Translations under genes and position numbers: made by a program
Part shown: positions 44,343-53,463 of the stretch, in pieces
Layout of the letters: the number at the start of each line of letters is the position of its first letter
Position numbering within the stretch: position 1 is the stretch's first letter
NCBI GenBank assembly: GCA_040766985.1
Contig: JAXGPL010000005.1
Location: forward strand, 77,607 to 141,606
Length of the DNA stretch: 64,000 nt
Direction of reading: 5' to 3'
Source: JAXGPL01 sp040766985
GTDB taxonomy: Bacteria > Bacillota > Sulfobacillia > JAUYEG01
The notes under the pieces: model-generated
The model's database searches: none
Seen by the model: only the letters and a program-made list of their open reading frames with translations
What the model was told of the DNA's origin: nothing

Positions 44343-46130
44343 TTGGCAACCTCAGAACAAGACCTCTTGGACTCGATCCGGCTCGATGAGGCGTGGGCCT
44401 TGATTGAGAAGTTCGCTACCCTGGTTCGCGTTTCGGGTTCGCAAGACGAAGCCGAGTCCGTCCGGTACATCCAGGCGGCCCTCGACCGCTGCGGGGTTCC
44501 CTACCGCACCTTCGAGCCCGAGCTCTACCTGAGCATTCCCGGCCCGACCGCGGTCAAGATGCGGATCCCGGGCAGGGGTACACCGATCGAGATCTACGCC
44601 AAGACCCCGTCGTTTTCGGTGTCCACTGCGACTGCCGGGCTGTTTCCGGACGGCCAGGTTGAGGGCCCATGCGAGTTCGTCGAGTCCGCCAAGGCCACCG
44701 GTATCGGCGACCTGTTCGCCGCTGCCCCTGCTACAGGATTGCCGGACCTAAATGGCAAGGTAGCCCTGAGCGAGGGCTTGCCGATGCCGGCCAAGGTCGG
44801 GGCCTTGGCGGCGCGGGGGGCGGTCGCCGCCGTGTTCATCAGCCCTGGTGAACGAATCCACGAGGGTATCTGCACCCCTGTGTGGGGCACCCCAGACCTC
44901 ACCAACCAGGACCGCCAACCGGCCATCCCCGTTGCCGAAGTCAGCAAGAGCGACGGAGCGCTGATCCGCAAAGAGGTCGCCGCCGCCACCGCCGGCGCCC
45001 CTGTCACGCTCTCGGTGCGGACAAGCCTCGAACAGGGCTGGTACAAATGCCCCCTCGTCGTCGCCGAGATCCGCGGCAGGGTCTGGCCCGACGAATTCGT
45101 CCTGCTTCACGGGCATCTTGACTCCTGGCACGTGGGGGTCGGCGACAATGCGGTAGGCAACGCTACCCTGCTCGAGGTCGCACGCGTGCTCATGGAGCAC
45201 CGTGAATCGCTTAGCCGCTCGGTGCGGCTGGCCTGGTGGCCCGGCCATTCTACAGGCCGGTATGCCGGATCGACCTGGTACGCGGACCAGTTTGCGCTCG
45301 ACATCCACCGCAATTGCGTCGTCCACCTCAACTGCGATTCGCCCGGCTGCCGCTGGGCGACGGTGTTCAACGACCTGACAACCATGGCGGAAACCGAGGC
45401 GCTCGCGCGCGGCGCGATTCTCGACGCGGCAGGCCTGCCCACGCAGACAGCCCGGCCCGAGCGCGCCGGCGACCTATCGTTCAGCAACATCGGGGTACCA
45501 ACGCTCTTCATGCTGTCCTCCACCATTTCCGAAGAGGACCGCAAGAACAAAGGGCTCTACGCTGTCGGCGGGTGCGGCGGAAACAACGAGTGGCACACCG
45601 AGGCCGACACGCTGGAGATCGCCGACCGCGACAATCTGCTGCGCGACATGCGTGTCTACGCTCTGGCGGTCTGGCGAGCGGCCAATGACCCCGTCCACCC
45701 GCTTGATTACCGGGCGACAGCCGCCGAACTGCAGGAACTGGTCGGCCGGTTCGCCGAGCAACTCGGCGGGCTCTCGGACCTCACCCCGAGCAAGGAGGCA
45801 GTGGACAGGTTGCTGGGAGAATTGACCGCTTTCTACACCACCCAGGTCGTCCCCGCGGAGGCCGTCGGTGCGCCGCTCGAGACCGTACGCCAGGTCAACG
45901 CCAAGCTGCGGCGCGTGGCCAGGCTGCTGGTCAACGTGATGTACAGCCAGGCAGGGCGCTGGCGGCAAGACCCTGCGTTGCCGGTCCCCCCGCTGCCCGA
46001 GTTTGCCGCGGCCGTGGCCGCGCTGCAGTCGGGAGAGGTCAACCCGGGGTTCGTGCGCACCGACGTCGTCAGGGCCCAGAACAGGCTCGTGGCGGCTATC
46101 GATGAGGCGGTCGAGGCGCTTCGCGGCTAG
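44343..46130 (+). CDS. M28-family peptidase (PA-domain aminopeptidase-like)
   Basis: About 595 residues of the M28 zinc peptidase family. Seen: ALDRCGVPYRTFEPELYLS, a protease-associated-like insert (residues about 120-215, ARGAVAAVFISPGE), the zinc sites VLLHGHLDSWHVGVGDNAVG and VHLNCDSPGC, LAWWPGHSTGRYAGSTWYA and CGGNNEWHTEADTLE with the last ligand His. No signal peptide, so it is cytoplasmic. TTG 44343 with GAGGTGAGG three bases upstream is preferred to the in-frame ATG at 44289, which has no SD. Diverges from lysA. Confidence 0.88.
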   Translation: MATSEQDLLDSIRLDEAWALIEKFATLVRVSGSQDEAESVRYIQAALDRCGVPYRTFEPELYLSIPGPTAVKMRIPGRGTPIEIYAKTPSFSVSTATAGLFPDGQVEGPCEFVESAKATGIGDLFAAAPATGLPDLNGKVALSEGLPMPAKVGALAARGAVAAVFISPGERIHEGICTPVWGTPDLTNQDRQPAIPVAEVSKSDGALIRKEVAAATAGAPVTLSVRTSLEQGWYKCPLVVAEIRGRVWPDEFVLLHGHLDSWHVGVGDNAVGNATLLEVARVLMEHRESLSRSVRLAWWPGHSTGRYAGSTWYADQFALDIHRNCVVHLNCDSPGCRWATVFNDLTTMAETEALARGAILDAAGLPTQTARPERAGDLSFSNIGVPTLFMLSSTISEEDRKNKGLYAVGGCGGNNEWHTEADTLEIADRDNLLRDMRVYALAVWRAANDPVHPLDYRATAAELQELVGRFAEQLGGLSDLTPSKEAVDRLLGELTAFYTTQVVPAEAVGAPLETVRQVNAKLRRVARLLVNVMYSQAGRWRQDPALPVPPLPEFAAAVAALQSGEVNPGFVRTDVVRAQNRLVAAIDEAVEALRG

Positions 46131-46145
46131 GGCTTGGTTCCAAGA

Positions 46146-46183
46146 CGAGACGAAGCCCGGCCGGACGGTCGGGCTTCGTCTCG
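46146..46183. terminator. Strong bidirectional hairpin
   Basis: CGAGACGAAGCCCG and CGGGCTTCGTCTCG form a perfect 14-base-pair stem around a ten-base loop, midway between the convergent M28 and MBL genes. It most likely terminates both. Confidence 0.85.
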
Positions 46184-46199
46184 CGGAATACGAGGTCAA

Positions 46200-47087
46200 C
46201 TACGAGCTGTCCGGGAAGCAGAACCTCTCGCCCACCATCAGGTGCCGGTACTTCACTCCGAACGCCTGCCGGAGCGCCGCCTCGGCATCGAAGCCGGTGC
46301 AATGCCCCGAAGCCACCATGGCGACGCCCGCCGTCTCAAGCTCCCCGATCGTCCATGCGACCCGCTCGGGCTTCGCGTTAATCAGGTGGAAACCTCCGAT
46401 CAACGCGCCGATCCGGTCCTCGCCCGTAAGCTTCAGGGCGTGGCGGACGATGTTTGCGATACCGGCATGCGAACAGCCCGTGAGGACTACCAGGCCGTAC
46501 CCCTTGACTTTCGCGAGCAACGGCAAATCATCGTCCGCCTTGTCCTCCGCCCACGTTGCGTCGTCCCTGAGGACCTTTGCGGCGACGCCGGTCGGCTCGC
46601 CGGTCACCCGTTCTACTGCACCCGCCGTGAACAGGCCCTCCGCGACCTCAACAGGCTCGCTGACCGGGAACAGGACCCCACCGGCAGCTTCGATCGCGCC
46701 GACGTCGCCCCGGAAATTGGACGTAACCCGGATGTGCGGGCGGTCGTAGTAGGTCAACCGCGTCGCCGCGGGGTGCATCACCACGGGCACCGTCCCGCCG
46801 ATTGCGCTGATGACCTCGGGGAGACCCCGGGCGTGGTCCCAGTGGTTGTGACTGAGGACGATGCAGTCGATGTCCTTCGGCGAAAGCCCCAGGCATTCCA
46901 TGTTGCCAAGCAGCACCTGAGGATCGGCCCCTACGTCGAACAGGATGTTGGCCGTCCGGTCTTCGCGGCGGGTCTCCACCAGCAGCGAGAGGCCGTGCAG
47001 ACCGCGCAGGCCGGGCATCATCATCACGGCGTTTTCAACGAGCACGGTCACACGGAGCTCGTCAAGCTCCACAGGCGTAAAGCGCAT
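46200..47087 (-). CDS. MBL-fold metallohydrolase
   Basis: About 295 residues of the metallo-beta-lactamase fold, in the subgroup annotated as 7,8-dihydropterin-6-yl-methyl-(ribofuranosyl)aminobenzene 5'-phosphate synthase-like. Metal motif LSHNHWDHARGLPEV, then TGCSHAGIANIV and IGGFHLINAKPE and HCTGFDAEAAL. Start ATG 47087, AGGAGGG eight bases upstream; the longer frame from 47153 adds arginine-rich residues. It follows the M24 peptidase gene on the same strand (67 bases). The true substrate is unknown; the group is broadly hydrolytic. Confidence 0.85.
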   Translation of the reverse strand: MRFTPVELDELRVTVLVENAVMMMPGLRGLHGLSLLVETRREDRTANILFDVGADPQVLLGNMECLGLSPKDIDCIVLSHNHWDHARGLPEVISAIGGTVPVVMHPAATRLTYYDRPHIRVTSNFRGDVGAIEAAGGVLFPVSEPVEVAEGLFTAGAVERVTGEPTGVAAKVLRDDATWAEDKADDDLPLLAKVKGYGLVVLTGCSHAGIANIVRHALKLTGEDRIGALIGGFHLINAKPERVAWTIGELETAGVAMVASGHCTGFDAEAALRQAFGVKYRHLMVGERFCFPDSS

Positions 47088-47154
47088 TGCCAAGTCCCTC
47101 CTGAAATCCCGTCTTCGGGCAGGGCGCCCAACAGGCCAATGGCCGCCCTGCACC

Positions 47155-48293
47155 CTAAAGCGGCAGCTCGAACATCAGCCTGTCGAAGGCCGTCAGCGAT
47201 TCGGCGCCGGTTTCCGTGACCAGGACGATGTCCTCCACCCTGAGGTAGTACTCGCCGGGCAGCCAGAGCTTGGGCTCGATGGCCATGACCATTCCCGGCT
47301 GGAGAACCACGTCCGTCGTGGGCCTGATCCATGGGTTTTCGTGCAGGTCGACGCCGATCTGGTGGCCGAGGGTGCCGTCTCTGAGCCTGGCGCGGAGCCG
47401 CTCCCCGTAACCGCGCCGTTCGACCGCCGCCTCAAGAAGGCCGAACATGTCCCCGAGATTCGTCTCGCCGGGACGCATCAGCCGATGCAGCTCGCACTGT
47501 GCCTCCTGTAGTGCGCGGTAGGCGCCCGCGATGTGCTCCGGAGCCGGCCCGCAATAGAACGACCGGCCAAAGTCCGAGCAGTAGCCATCCAGGACAAAAC
47601 CAAAATCGAACGCCACCGATGTGCCTGGAACGAGGCCCTTGTCCTTGGGGTAGACGAACGGGTCTTCCGACGCTGCCATGCCGGACTTGACAAACAGGGC
47701 TGCCGGGGGAAAGGACACATCCTGTGCGCCCAGGTCCCTGCCCGCCTCCCTGATCATGGCCTGAAGCTGCGGCTGCGTGACGCCCGGCCGGATGCCTTCG
47801 ACCACTTTTCCCATCACCTGGTCGGTAAGGGCGACGACCCGCCGCAGGGCCCGGACTTCATCGCGGTCCTTGCGCATCCGGTGCGCTTCGCCGATCCACT
47901 CCGCGTCGACCCATTCGACGTCCGGAAGCATTCCCTCGACCATCCCCCGGATGTGCGCCGCCCGCCTGCCCGTGCCGACGCGTGTGCACCGGCCTAGGTC
48001 AGCCACTCGCGGATCAAACCGGCGGGCCTTCTTGGTGCCCGTCACGGTGACCGCAAAGGGCGCGGCAGGGTCAGGGCGTAGCTGAACTGCCCATCGAGAA
48101 TGACGAGCGGCTTTGACTGGTATTCCGAGATGACAAGGAAACAGCCAGGCTGCTCCGGCTCATTCTCGCGGGCCCACGGCGCTTGGATGCCTGTGTAGTA
48201 CTGAAAGTTGGCGCCGGTACCGTAGACCAGCCCGTCCATGCCGTCGTGCACGACGGCCTCGCGCAGCCGGCTGAGGCGCTTTGCGTAATCCAT
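47155..48293 (-). pseudogene. M24-family Xaa-Pro dipeptidase-like peptidase, one frameshift
   Basis: Two frames make one pita-bread-fold metallopeptidase of about 380 codons. The first (48293-about 48055) is the N-terminal creatinase-type domain: RLSRLREAVVHDGMDGLVYG, FQYYTGIQAPWAREN, LVISEYQSKPLVILDGQ. The second (to 47155) is the catalytic domain: VEGIRPGVTQPQLQAMI, VAFDFGFVLDGYCSDFGRSF (metal Asp pair), LGHQIGVDLHENPWI (His), GMVMAIEPKLWLPGEYYLR and VEDIVLVTETGAE (Glu ligands). The break lies near 48060 in a GCCGCGCCC run. ATG 48293 has GAGGGGG nine bases upstream. Confidence 0.85.
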
Positions 48294-48324
48294 CCCAAGA
48301 GACCCCCTCGCAATCATTTCCCGG

Positions 48325-48500
48325 TCAATCCGGATAGTGCTTCTCGACCAGTGTCAGTTTGGTGTACGCCACTCGGAACCCGGCCCGCTCGGCGTTTCGC
48401 TGGGAAGCCGTGCCGGGACCGGCGCCGGCGGCCTCGGATAGCTCAAGCCGTCGCGCGAGCCCGGGCCCCATCATCGGCCACGCGGCGTCCAAGCCGACGG
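48325..48500 (-). pseudogene. GNAT acetyltransferase C-terminal remnant
   Basis: The frame ending at 48325 reads ASQRNAERAGFRVAYTKL then TLVEKHY, which is the C-terminal 'NxxAxxxxxxxGF' acetyl-CoA end of GNAT acetyltransferases. Upstream of about 48500 the frame does not read as a GNAT N-terminal half and instead runs into the amidinotransferase gene. I see it as a gene fragment, or the tail of a badly frameshifted gene between the M24 and amidinotransferase genes. Confidence 0.5.
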
Positions 48501-48523
48501 CGGGACGGTCTACCACTCCCTGA

Positions 48524-49503
48524 TCACCGGCAACGTGGCGCAGTGCACACTGCCCCGCCTTTCTTAACCTCCGGAGAAGTCGATCATCCTGACTTCGATA
48601 CCGGCCTTGGCGAGGTTTTCGGCGGTACGCTCGGCGCCTCTGGTCATAATCACGCGACCCGGGCGCACGGCGATGGCGTTGACGCAAAGGTAGTCGTCAT
48701 CGGGGTCCGCCTCGATGATCCGCATGTCCAGCTCGTGCAGCCGTTCCAGGAACCAGTACGGCAGATCCCAGGTCTTGCAGAGGCACGTCTTGTGGTCCAC
48801 CATGTTGATGTCCCCGTCGATATGCAGGCTGTAGCCGGAGAGGGGGACGACGATCGTTTCGATCCCGATGGTCCCCAGCGTCTCCGCGATCTGCCGGCAT
48901 CCTTCCTCGTTGACGCGGCAGGACTGCCCGACGGCCACGTGGTTGCGGTCGAGGATCACAAAGCTGCCGCCCTCGAAAGTGCCTTCGCCGTGGACCGTAC
49001 GCAGAATCGGAACCCCAAGGACGCCAGTTGGCGGAAACCCTCTGCTCCTCGCCCCGGCGCATCAAAGGTCCCATGCGGCTGATGATCGCGCCGCCGCGAA
49101 CACAGACCGCCGCGTCCCGAACGAACAGGGCATTCAGGCAGCGGCCGTCGCGGGCGGTTTCGATGTAGTCCACGGTCACGCCCTCGTCCCGCAGGGCTTG
49201 CGCCAGCGAGTCATGCTGCTTTCTAAGCAGAGCTACGTCGGGCCTGTCTTGGTCGTAGAAATACCACAGGCCTTCCGGGTCCACAATGGCCCCGGTCGCG
49301 GGATCCAGACGGCCGTCGTCGAACACCTCGTCGCCTTCCGCCGGCCGCCCAAGCAGGCAGAGCTTGAGCCTGCCCACGTCGTCGGCGCAGCCCCAACGCT
49401 CCCCCCAGTACTTCTCGAGGTGGCCTGGGTCTTCGTGCGCGGGAACGGCGGCGAGGCCGAAGTTCTTCTGCAGGGCATATCGCTGCTGGGTCGTCAGTTT
49501 CAA
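48524..49503 (-). pseudogene. Amidinotransferase (DDAH/arginine deiminase-like), frame broken about three times
   Basis: Guanidino-group-modifying enzyme family. N-terminal frame from TTG 49503 (GGAGGTG upstream): LKLCLLGRPAEGDEVFDD, LNALFVRDAAVCVRGGAII. Two missing bases (a C near 49035, a G in GGGG near 49022) are needed for SLGVPILRTVHGEGTFEGG. The next frame gives VILDRNHVAVGQSCRVNEE, catalytic His in SGYSLHIDGDINMVD and CVNAIAVRPGRVIMTRGAE. After IDFSGG a third shift gives EVKKGGAVCTAPRCR, with a cysteine where the family has its nucleophile, ending at 48524. About 325 codons when restored. Substrate (arginine, methylarginine, other) is open. Confidence 0.75.
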
Positions 49504-49690
49504 GCAAGGAACACCTCCGGGTCTGGGCAAGTCGTCACGCGCAGTATGGCGGCTGCATGCCTGACGCTTACACTAGACGGGCGCCGACTCCTGCTCCTGC
49601 GGCCGCGGACGGAGGCAGGGAGCAAGCCCGCCCTGTGCCAATAATCCAGGCGGTAGGCAGGGACACCGCGATGACCGGAGGGTGATGGCG

Positions 49691-50671
49691 ATGGCGGCGA
49701 AGGGCAAGGTTTCCGGGCTTCCAAAGATCGTCCTCATGACGACAGGCGGCACGATCGGTACGGCAACCGATTACGGCAGCAGGATCACGGGCGCGGAACT
49801 GCTCGGGATGGTTCCCGGCCTTGACGGCGTCGCAACAGTCGCACTCGACGAGGCAGACGCGCGCCCGAGTCCCAGCATCACGCCACAGGAGATGCTGGCC
49901 CTGGCGCGCAGGGCGGCATCTCACCTGGCCAATCCCGATGTTGACGGCATCGTGGTCACCTACGGCACTGACGCAATCGACGAGTTCATCTACCTGCTGC
50001 ACTTGAGCGTCGACTCGCCGAAGCCGGTGGTGGTGACCGGTGCGATGTACCACACCAAGGGGCCCTACCCAGACGGGCCGCGTAACCTGTTCTATGCGAT
50101 CATGACAGCTGCGGAGCCGGCGGCCGCCGAGCGTGGGACGATGCTGGTGATGAACGGCATAATCCACAGCGCCAGGGATGCCGTCAAGGTCAACTCGGCC
50201 AGTGTGGAGGCCTTTGCTTCGCCCAGGTACGGTCCGCTGGGCGCGATCGAGGCTAACCGCGTCGCGTTCCGCCGGAGGGAAACTCGCGAGGAAGTGATCC
50301 CCACCTCGGACATCGAACCGGATGTGGACATCATCGCAGCCTCAGTTGGGATGGACGGACGGTTCGTGGACGCGTCTGTGGCAGCGGGCGCCCGAGGGAT
50401 CGTGGTCGCGGCCATGGGCGGCGGGGCCTTGCCCGAAGCCATGTACAGGCGGCTTGGCGAGCTGGCCAAGACCGGTTTCCCGATCGTGGTCACAACCCGG
50501 TGCATCAAGGGCAGTGTGCTCGGGCTGCCCGGGGCCGCGGTGCCGATCATCCCCGGCGGCGACCTGCCCGCACACAAGGCGAGGATCAAACTGATGCTGG
50601 GCCTGGCTGCGGTGCGCAACCTACCGCCTGAGGAAGCAAGCACCTGCCTACGACGATACTTCGGAGCGTAG
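49691..50671 (+). CDS. L-asparaginase-family amidohydrolase
   Basis: 326 residues of the type I/II L-asparaginase fold, which hydrolyses asparagine to aspartate and ammonia. The nucleophile loop LMTTGGTIGTA is intact. The second triad motif, normally HGTDTxxE, reads VTYGTDAIDE, so His and one Thr are replaced (the Asp stays), which may shift activity. Later: VVTGAMYHTKGPYPDGPRNL, HSARDAVKVNSASVEAF and AMGGGALPEAM. Start ATG 49691, eight bases after GGAGGG; two other in-frame starts lie at 49682 and 49685. Diverges from the amidinotransferase. Confidence 0.88.
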   Translation: MAAKGKVSGLPKIVLMTTGGTIGTATDYGSRITGAELLGMVPGLDGVATVALDEADARPSPSITPQEMLALARRAASHLANPDVDGIVVTYGTDAIDEFIYLLHLSVDSPKPVVVTGAMYHTKGPYPDGPRNLFYAIMTAAEPAAAERGTMLVMNGIIHSARDAVKVNSASVEAFASPRYGPLGAIEANRVAFRRRETREEVIPTSDIEPDVDIIAASVGMDGRFVDASVAAGARGIVVAAMGGGALPEAMYRRLGELAKTGFPIVVTTRCIKGSVLGLPGAAVPIIPGGDLPAHKARIKLMLGLAAVRNLPPEEASTCLRRYFGA

Positions 50672-50804
50672 CCGGAGCGCGCAGAAGGCAGCCGGCCCGC
50701 GCCGCCGCCACCCCCGGATACGTCCAGATCCGGGACGCTCATGTCACAAGTATAGGTATCGGCAGGGGGATAGCCTGCAGGGACGTACGCGCCGGCACGG
50801 TCTA

Positions 50805-50890
50805 GCTTTGACGCAGCGGGCCCAATCTTGCGTTGGGGACTTGCGGCAAAGCACCCGATATGGTGGAGAACGAACACGCCACATACCGGG
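50805..50890 (+). promoter_or_regulatory. Two-hairpin structured leader before the TadG-like gene
   Basis: First element: GCTTTG (50805-50810) pairs with CAAAGC (50847-50852), enclosing CCCAA/TTGGG. Second: CCCGATATGGTGG (50854-50866) pairs with CCACATACCGGG (50879-50890), twelve pairs with one mismatch and one bulge. The SD GAGAGGTGA starts at the next base and ATG 50902 follows. The close stacking against the SD suggests translational control. No known riboswitch class is recognised. Confidence 0.45.
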
Positions 50891-50901
50891 GAGAGGTGAG
50901 C

Positions 50902-51960
50902 ATGATACGCTTTGCCAGGTTCCAACGTGGCCAGGCGCTGGCCTTGGTCGTCCTGATGATGACCGTAATGACGGCGGGCGCCGCTCTGGCCGTGGACGTC
51001 GGCGCGGCATATGCCCACAAGCAACGGTGTGAATCGGTAATTGAAGCCGCCGCCCTTGCTGCGGCGAGCCACCTGCCCAGCGAAAACGCGGCGCGCGCCG
51101 CAGCTCTGGATATCGTGGAAGCCAACGGCCTTGACACGGACAAGGTCACGGTTGACACGCCCTACACCCATGACGTCACCCGCGTCTATGTCTACTACAC
51201 CGATCTTAAGCCGACGTACTTTGGCAAGACACTTGGCATCAACCTGTTCCGGATCAACATGCAGGCGGTGGCCAGACACGGCGGACCGGCCGTGTTTGAC
51301 TATGCGCTCTTCTCCGGCTCGACGTTTGAGTACCTTGACATCAGCGGCGCGGACATTGTGGTCGACGGACATGTTCACGGCAATGAGGACGTCAAGATCC
51401 GCGGCGCCAACGTTAGTGTGACGGGTCAGCTCGAAGCCTCCGGCATCGTCGATGTGCGCGGAAGCACCGTCGTCGCAGGGGCTGTCGTCAACTACGTGGA
51501 CTCCGTGCCCATGCCCTCATATGACATCAATACCCTGCGCGCCTTGTGCACGACCCGCCATATCGGGGACAAGCACTGGTCCGGGGTCAACATCAACGTC
51601 GACGGCAACCTCTTCGTTGAGGGAAACCTCAAACTCAGCGGCTGCACTGTGAGCGGCTGCGGCATGATCATCTGTTCCGGCAGCATCGAATTGGCCGGCA
51701 CGGACCTTCGCTACACCAACGAGGAAGACAAGTTCTGTCTCTATAGCCTCAACGACATCAAGATCACGGGCACGGATTTCTACGCCGACGGCATCCTCTA
51801 CGCGCCGACCGGCGAGGTGGATTGCCACGGGGCGAGTTTGACCGTCAACGGCGCGGTCGTTGCAGACCTGCTCGACCTGAGTGGCGTCGATGTGACCGTC
51901 TACCACGATTCCGAAGCCAAGAACGCGTTCTTCGGGGGGCACAGCGTGCTGACACGGTAG
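50902..51960 (+). CDS. TadG-like protein with a beta-helix domain
   Basis: 352 residues. The N-terminus (GQALALVVLMMTVMTAGAA, then VDVGAAYAHKQRCESVIEAA and ALAAASHLP) is the Flp/TadE-TadG pseudopilin-type anchor with 'QRxxxxAADAAALAAA' character. From about residue 135 the protein turns into short repeated strands (FEYLDISGADIVVDGHV, VKIRGANVSVTGQLEA, INVDGNLFVEGNLKLSG, DIKITGTDFYADGILYA, LTVNGAVVADLLDLSG), a right-handed beta-helix or bactofilin-like fold. Start ATG 50902 with GAGAGGTGA just upstream. No other Tad pilus genes are near, so it probably acts alone on the cell surface. Confidence 0.75.
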   Translation: MIRFARFQRGQALALVVLMMTVMTAGAALAVDVGAAYAHKQRCESVIEAAALAAASHLPSENAARAAALDIVEANGLDTDKVTVDTPYTHDVTRVYVYYTDLKPTYFGKTLGINLFRINMQAVARHGGPAVFDYALFSGSTFEYLDISGADIVVDGHVHGNEDVKIRGANVSVTGQLEASGIVDVRGSTVVAGAVVNYVDSVPMPSYDINTLRALCTTRHIGDKHWSGVNINVDGNLFVEGNLKLSGCTVSGCGMIICSGSIELAGTDLRYTNEEDKFCLYSLNDIKITGTDFYADGILYAPTGEVDCHGASLTVNGAVVADLLDLSGVDVTVYHDSEAKNAFFGGHSVLTR

Positions 51961-52020
51961 GGCGGACCGCGACCAATTGATCCGGACAGCTGCGAAGGCG
52001 AGCCAGTGATCCAAACACGA

Positions 52021-52056
52021 GAAAGACGAGCAGGTGGACTCACCTGCTCGTCTTTC
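52021..52056. terminator. Strong hairpin terminator
   Basis: GAAAGACGAGCAGGTG and its exact complement form a 16-base-pair stem around GACT, about 60 bases after the TadG-like gene. The 3' arm ends CTTTCTG, so termination on the plus strand is likely. Confidence 0.88.
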
Positions 52057-52157
52057 TGTAGCGCCAGTGACATCGGTCCAGCCATGCAGTAGCGCATCAG
52101 GCAGGAACCCTATGCGTATCCTCGAATGCAGGTAGAGCCATATTTGGAGGAAAGCGT

Positions 52158-53042
52158 TTGCGACAAGCTCTTGCACCCGGCTGCCGGACCCTGACCTTGA
52201 TGTTGACCGCCGCTCTTTTGGCGTGCCTGGCTTTCCTATGGGCACGGTACGTCGAACCCAGAATCCTCACGGTGACGCGCCACGAGATCCCGGTGACCGG
52301 GCTGCCCCCGGCTCTGGACGGCACCCGCATCGCCCTCCTCTCCGACCTGCACGGAGCCGAGTTCGGCCGTGGCCAGAGCTCACTGCGGGCGGCGGTTGAA
52401 CGACAGGCTCCCCACGTCATCGTCTTCGCGGGCGATCTGGTCGACGCCAACCGGGGCGGGCTTGACCAAGGGATCGCGATGCTCAAATCGCTGACCGCGA
52501 TTGCGCCGACCTTCATCGTCTGGGGAAACCACGACTACATCGCCGGCGTTCCCGAGATCCGCGCCCGGATCCGCCAAGCCGGCGTCGAAATACACGATCT
52601 CGACGAGAGCGGCTGGGCCACTCTGCAACTCCCGGGCGGCAAGCTCCTGTTCGCTGGCCTTGAACGGTCATGGCGCTCGTCGGCGACCGGCCTCGCCGAG
52701 GCTGTCCGCGCCGGCCGCGCCGCAACGGGGAGCGAACCCCCTCTGATCGTCGTCGTCCACAGTCCCGGCCCAAACCCCGTGGGCCAGGCCGTCGCCCAGT
52801 CAGCCGACCTCGTAGTCGCCGGGCACACGCACGGCGGCCAGATCCGGCTGCCGTTCATCGGCGCAATCTGGTCGCCCGTGGACGGGTTTTTCTCCCGCAC
52901 GGCCTACGGTCTGCGCCAACTCGACAACGGCTTCCTGTTCACGACGAGGGGGCTCGGCACTTCGGTGTGGCCTTTGCGTTTCTGGTGCCCGCCCGAGGTA
53001 GCGGTCCTGACTCTGCGGCCCGCCTCCGGCGCGGGGCGGTAG
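52158..53042 (+). CDS. YkuE-like membrane-anchored metallophosphoesterase
   Basis: 294 residues: one N-terminal membrane segment (TLTLMLTAALLACLAFLWA) then a calcineurin-like phosphoesterase with all metal motifs: LLSDLHGAEFGRGQ, VFAGDLVDANRGG, VWGNHDYIAG and VVAGHTHGGQIRLPFIG. The closest known group is the YkuE/YaeI type, exported phosphoesterases linked to cell-envelope lipids. TTG 52158, GGAGG seven bases upstream. Preceded by the terminator at 52021, so it has its own promoter. Confidence 0.9.
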   Translation: MRQALAPGCRTLTLMLTAALLACLAFLWARYVEPRILTVTRHEIPVTGLPPALDGTRIALLSDLHGAEFGRGQSSLRAAVERQAPHVIVFAGDLVDANRGGLDQGIAMLKSLTAIAPTFIVWGNHDYIAGVPEIRARIRQAGVEIHDLDESGWATLQLPGGKLLFAGLERSWRSSATGLAEAVRAGRAATGSEPPLIVVVHSPGPNPVGQAVAQSADLVVAGHTHGGQIRLPFIGAIWSPVDGFFSRTAYGLRQLDNGFLFTTRGLGTSVWPLRFWCPPEVAVLTLRPASGAGR

Positions 53043-53199
53043 CTTCTTGTCGACCAAGAGGCGCACCCCTCCCTGGCCCGAAAGGTAATCCCCCGCCCCG
53101 ACCTTGAATACCATCGCGTGCCGCCATGGCGCGGCTCAGGCCCAGGCGCGGGCCTGACGCAGGCAGCGAGCGACATCGATATGGAGGTGCCAGGAGCAG

Positions 53200-53454
53200 A
53201 TGAAAGATGTCAAGGTAACGGTGGTTTCCCAAAAGGGCACTTGCGCGTACAATCACAAAGTCGGTGACTCATGGGTTTGCGGTTCAACGACACCGGGAGG
53301 GATGTGCGCCACCGCCTACAGCACCATCTACCCGACGATCCGGGCGCTCCGGGCGGGCGGCTCCTTCGACTCGGGCAACGAGGACGGCAGCGTCGATCTA
53401 TGCTGCCCCGACCACCTCAATCCGGTCGTAATGCGCCTTCAACGGGTGGAGTGA
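53200..53454 (+). CDS. TIGR04076-family small protein
   Basis: 84 residues with the pattern of the TIGR04076 family: VKVTVVSQKGTCAYNHKVGD, CATAYSTIYPTIRALRAGG, and CCPDHLNPVVMRLQR. Four or five conserved cysteines suggest a redox or metal-binding role, but no function is known. ATG with AGGAG upstream. The next gene starts ten bases after its stop, so the two are probably one operon. Confidence 0.85.
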   Translation: MKDVKVTVVSQKGTCAYNHKVGDSWVCGSTTPGGMCATAYSTIYPTIRALRAGGSFDSGNEDGSVDLCCPDHLNPVVMRLQRVE

Positions 53455-53463
53455 TCGGACCCC

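Noticed and set aside
50805..50890. c-di-GMP-I riboswitch
   Set aside because: The core GGGACGCAAAGC of that class is absent; only a loose GGGGAC...GCAAAGC-like resemblance is seen.
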